Positions 5,903 through 6,465 of a DNA stretch of 6,465 nucleotides are shown one piece after another. The translations under genes were made by a program, and so were the position numbers. The stretch's first letter is position 1. Each line of letters begins with the position of its first letter. The stretch is from Bacteroidota bacterium (GTDB taxonomy: Bacteria; Bacteroidota; Bacteroidia; Bacteroidales; WCHB1-69). The stretch spans positions 1 through 6,465 of the forward strand of contig JAEWUL010000233.1 of assembly GCA_023459435.1 (NCBI GenBank), given 5' to 3'. A model generated the notes under the pieces. That model worked only from the letters and a program-made list of their open reading frames with translations, was not told where the DNA came from and made no database searches.

Positions 5903-6465
5903 ATGGAGGAGAGCATCATTTATGGAATTCGCCCGGTATTAGAGGCGATTGAGAGTCAAAAAACGATTGACAAAATACTAATACAAAAGGGATTAAAGGG
6001 TGATCTCTTTAAAGATTTCTTTTATATTGTTCGTCAAAATAAAATTCCGTTTCAATATGTTCCGATAGAAAAGCTGAATCGAATGGTGAAAGGAAATCAT
6101 CAGGGTGTGGTTGCTTTTATCTCAGCAATCGAATATCAAAGTATTTTTGATGTGCTTCCGGGTATATTTGAAACAGGAAAACCCCCATTTATTTTAATTC
6201 TCGATAAGATTACAGATGTAAGAAATATTGGAGCAATTGCCCGATCCGCCGAATGTGCTGGTGTTAATGCCATAGTTCTCCCTTTAAAGGGTGGTGCTCA
6301 GTTGAACGAAGATGCCGTAAAAAGTTCTTGTGGAGCTTTATTTAAAGTTCCTATTTGTCGCCATTCCAATTTGGTAGAAGTGATCCGTTATTTGAAAGAT
6401 TCAGGAATTGAAGTGATTGGTGTTACAGAAAAAGCAAAACACTTTCATTATCAAAAATCTTATAC
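5903..6465 (+). CDS. rlmB: 23S rRNA 2'-O-methyltransferase RlmB (SpoU family), 3'-truncated
   Basis: 5' part of an RNA ribose 2'-O-methyltransferase of the SpoU/TrmH (SPOUT) class; the RlmB group methylates a guanosine (G2251 in E. coli numbering) in the 23S rRNA peptidyl-transferase P-loop using S-adenosylmethionine. The frame is open from ATG 5903 to the window end: 187 complete codons plus two bases. The N-terminal substrate-binding domain is complete, opening with IIYGIRPVLEAI (5-16) and ending with GNHQGVVAF (64-72), a hallmark of RlmB. The catalytic domain begins about residue 93 with LDKITDVRNIGAIARSAE, where Asn108 and Arg114 are the conserved motif-1 residues, followed by motif-2-like SSCGALFKVPI (141-151). 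The final knot motifs (GSE and N.S.A types) lie past the edge. The assignment to RlmB rather than TrmH is based on the N-terminal domain and HQG motif. Its own promoter precedes it in the divergent spacer. Confidence 0.92.
   Translation, partial: MEESIIYGIRPVLEAIESQKTIDKILIQKGLKGDLFKDFFYIVRQNKIPFQYVPIEKLNRMVKGNHQGVVAFISAIEYQSIFDVLPGIFETGKPPFILILDKITDVRNIGAIARSAECAGVNAIVLPLKGGAQLNEDAVKSSCGALFKVPICRHSNLVEVIRYLKDSGIEVIGVTEKAKHFHYQKSY

Overview
The window looks like a stretch of chromosome from a member of the Bacteroidota, probably a free-living or environmental lineage; I cannot place it further. The evidence is the AT-rich base composition, the absence of Shine-Dalgarno sequences before any start codon, two exact matches to the Bacteroidota -7 promoter element (TAnnTTTG) in the one divergent intergenic region, and gene families typical of the phylum: a topoisomerase I with a C-terminal repeat tail, an atypical arginase-family protein and a DUF3078 barrel. 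It reads mostly as a housekeeping region. I see no phage, transposase, CRISPR array, rRNA or tRNA.

Layout. Positions 1-4272 hold three plus-strand genes in close succession: the 3' part of topA (5' end cut off by the window edge), an arginase/formiminoglutamase-like gene starting 4 nt after the topA stop, and a signal-peptide-bearing DUF3078 protein 23 nt further on. They probably form one operon whose promoter lies outside the window. Positions 4273-4387 are a convergent intergenic spacer made almost entirely of two different short tandem repeats: a 7-bp GTAA(G/A)AA array and a 9-10-bp ATCTGT array. Positions 4388-5764 hold a minus-strand TolC-type outer-membrane efflux protein with no pump partners in view. 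Positions 5765-5902 are a divergent promoter region. From 5903 to the right edge is the 5' part of a plus-strand SpoU-family 23S rRNA 2'-O-methyltransferase (rlmB), cut off by the window end.

How the genes relate. topA relaxes negative supercoils, rlmB modifies 23S rRNA, and TolC and the DUF3078 protein belong to the outer membrane. I see no shared pathway; the plus-strand trio is linked by cotranscription rather than by an obvious common function. The most interesting protein is the arginase-like one: the fold signature is recognisable but several canonical manganese ligands are replaced, so the usual label 'formimidoylglutamase' is doubtful. The most interesting non-coding signal is the double tandem repeat in the convergent spacer. 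No stretch above 300 bases lacks a gene.
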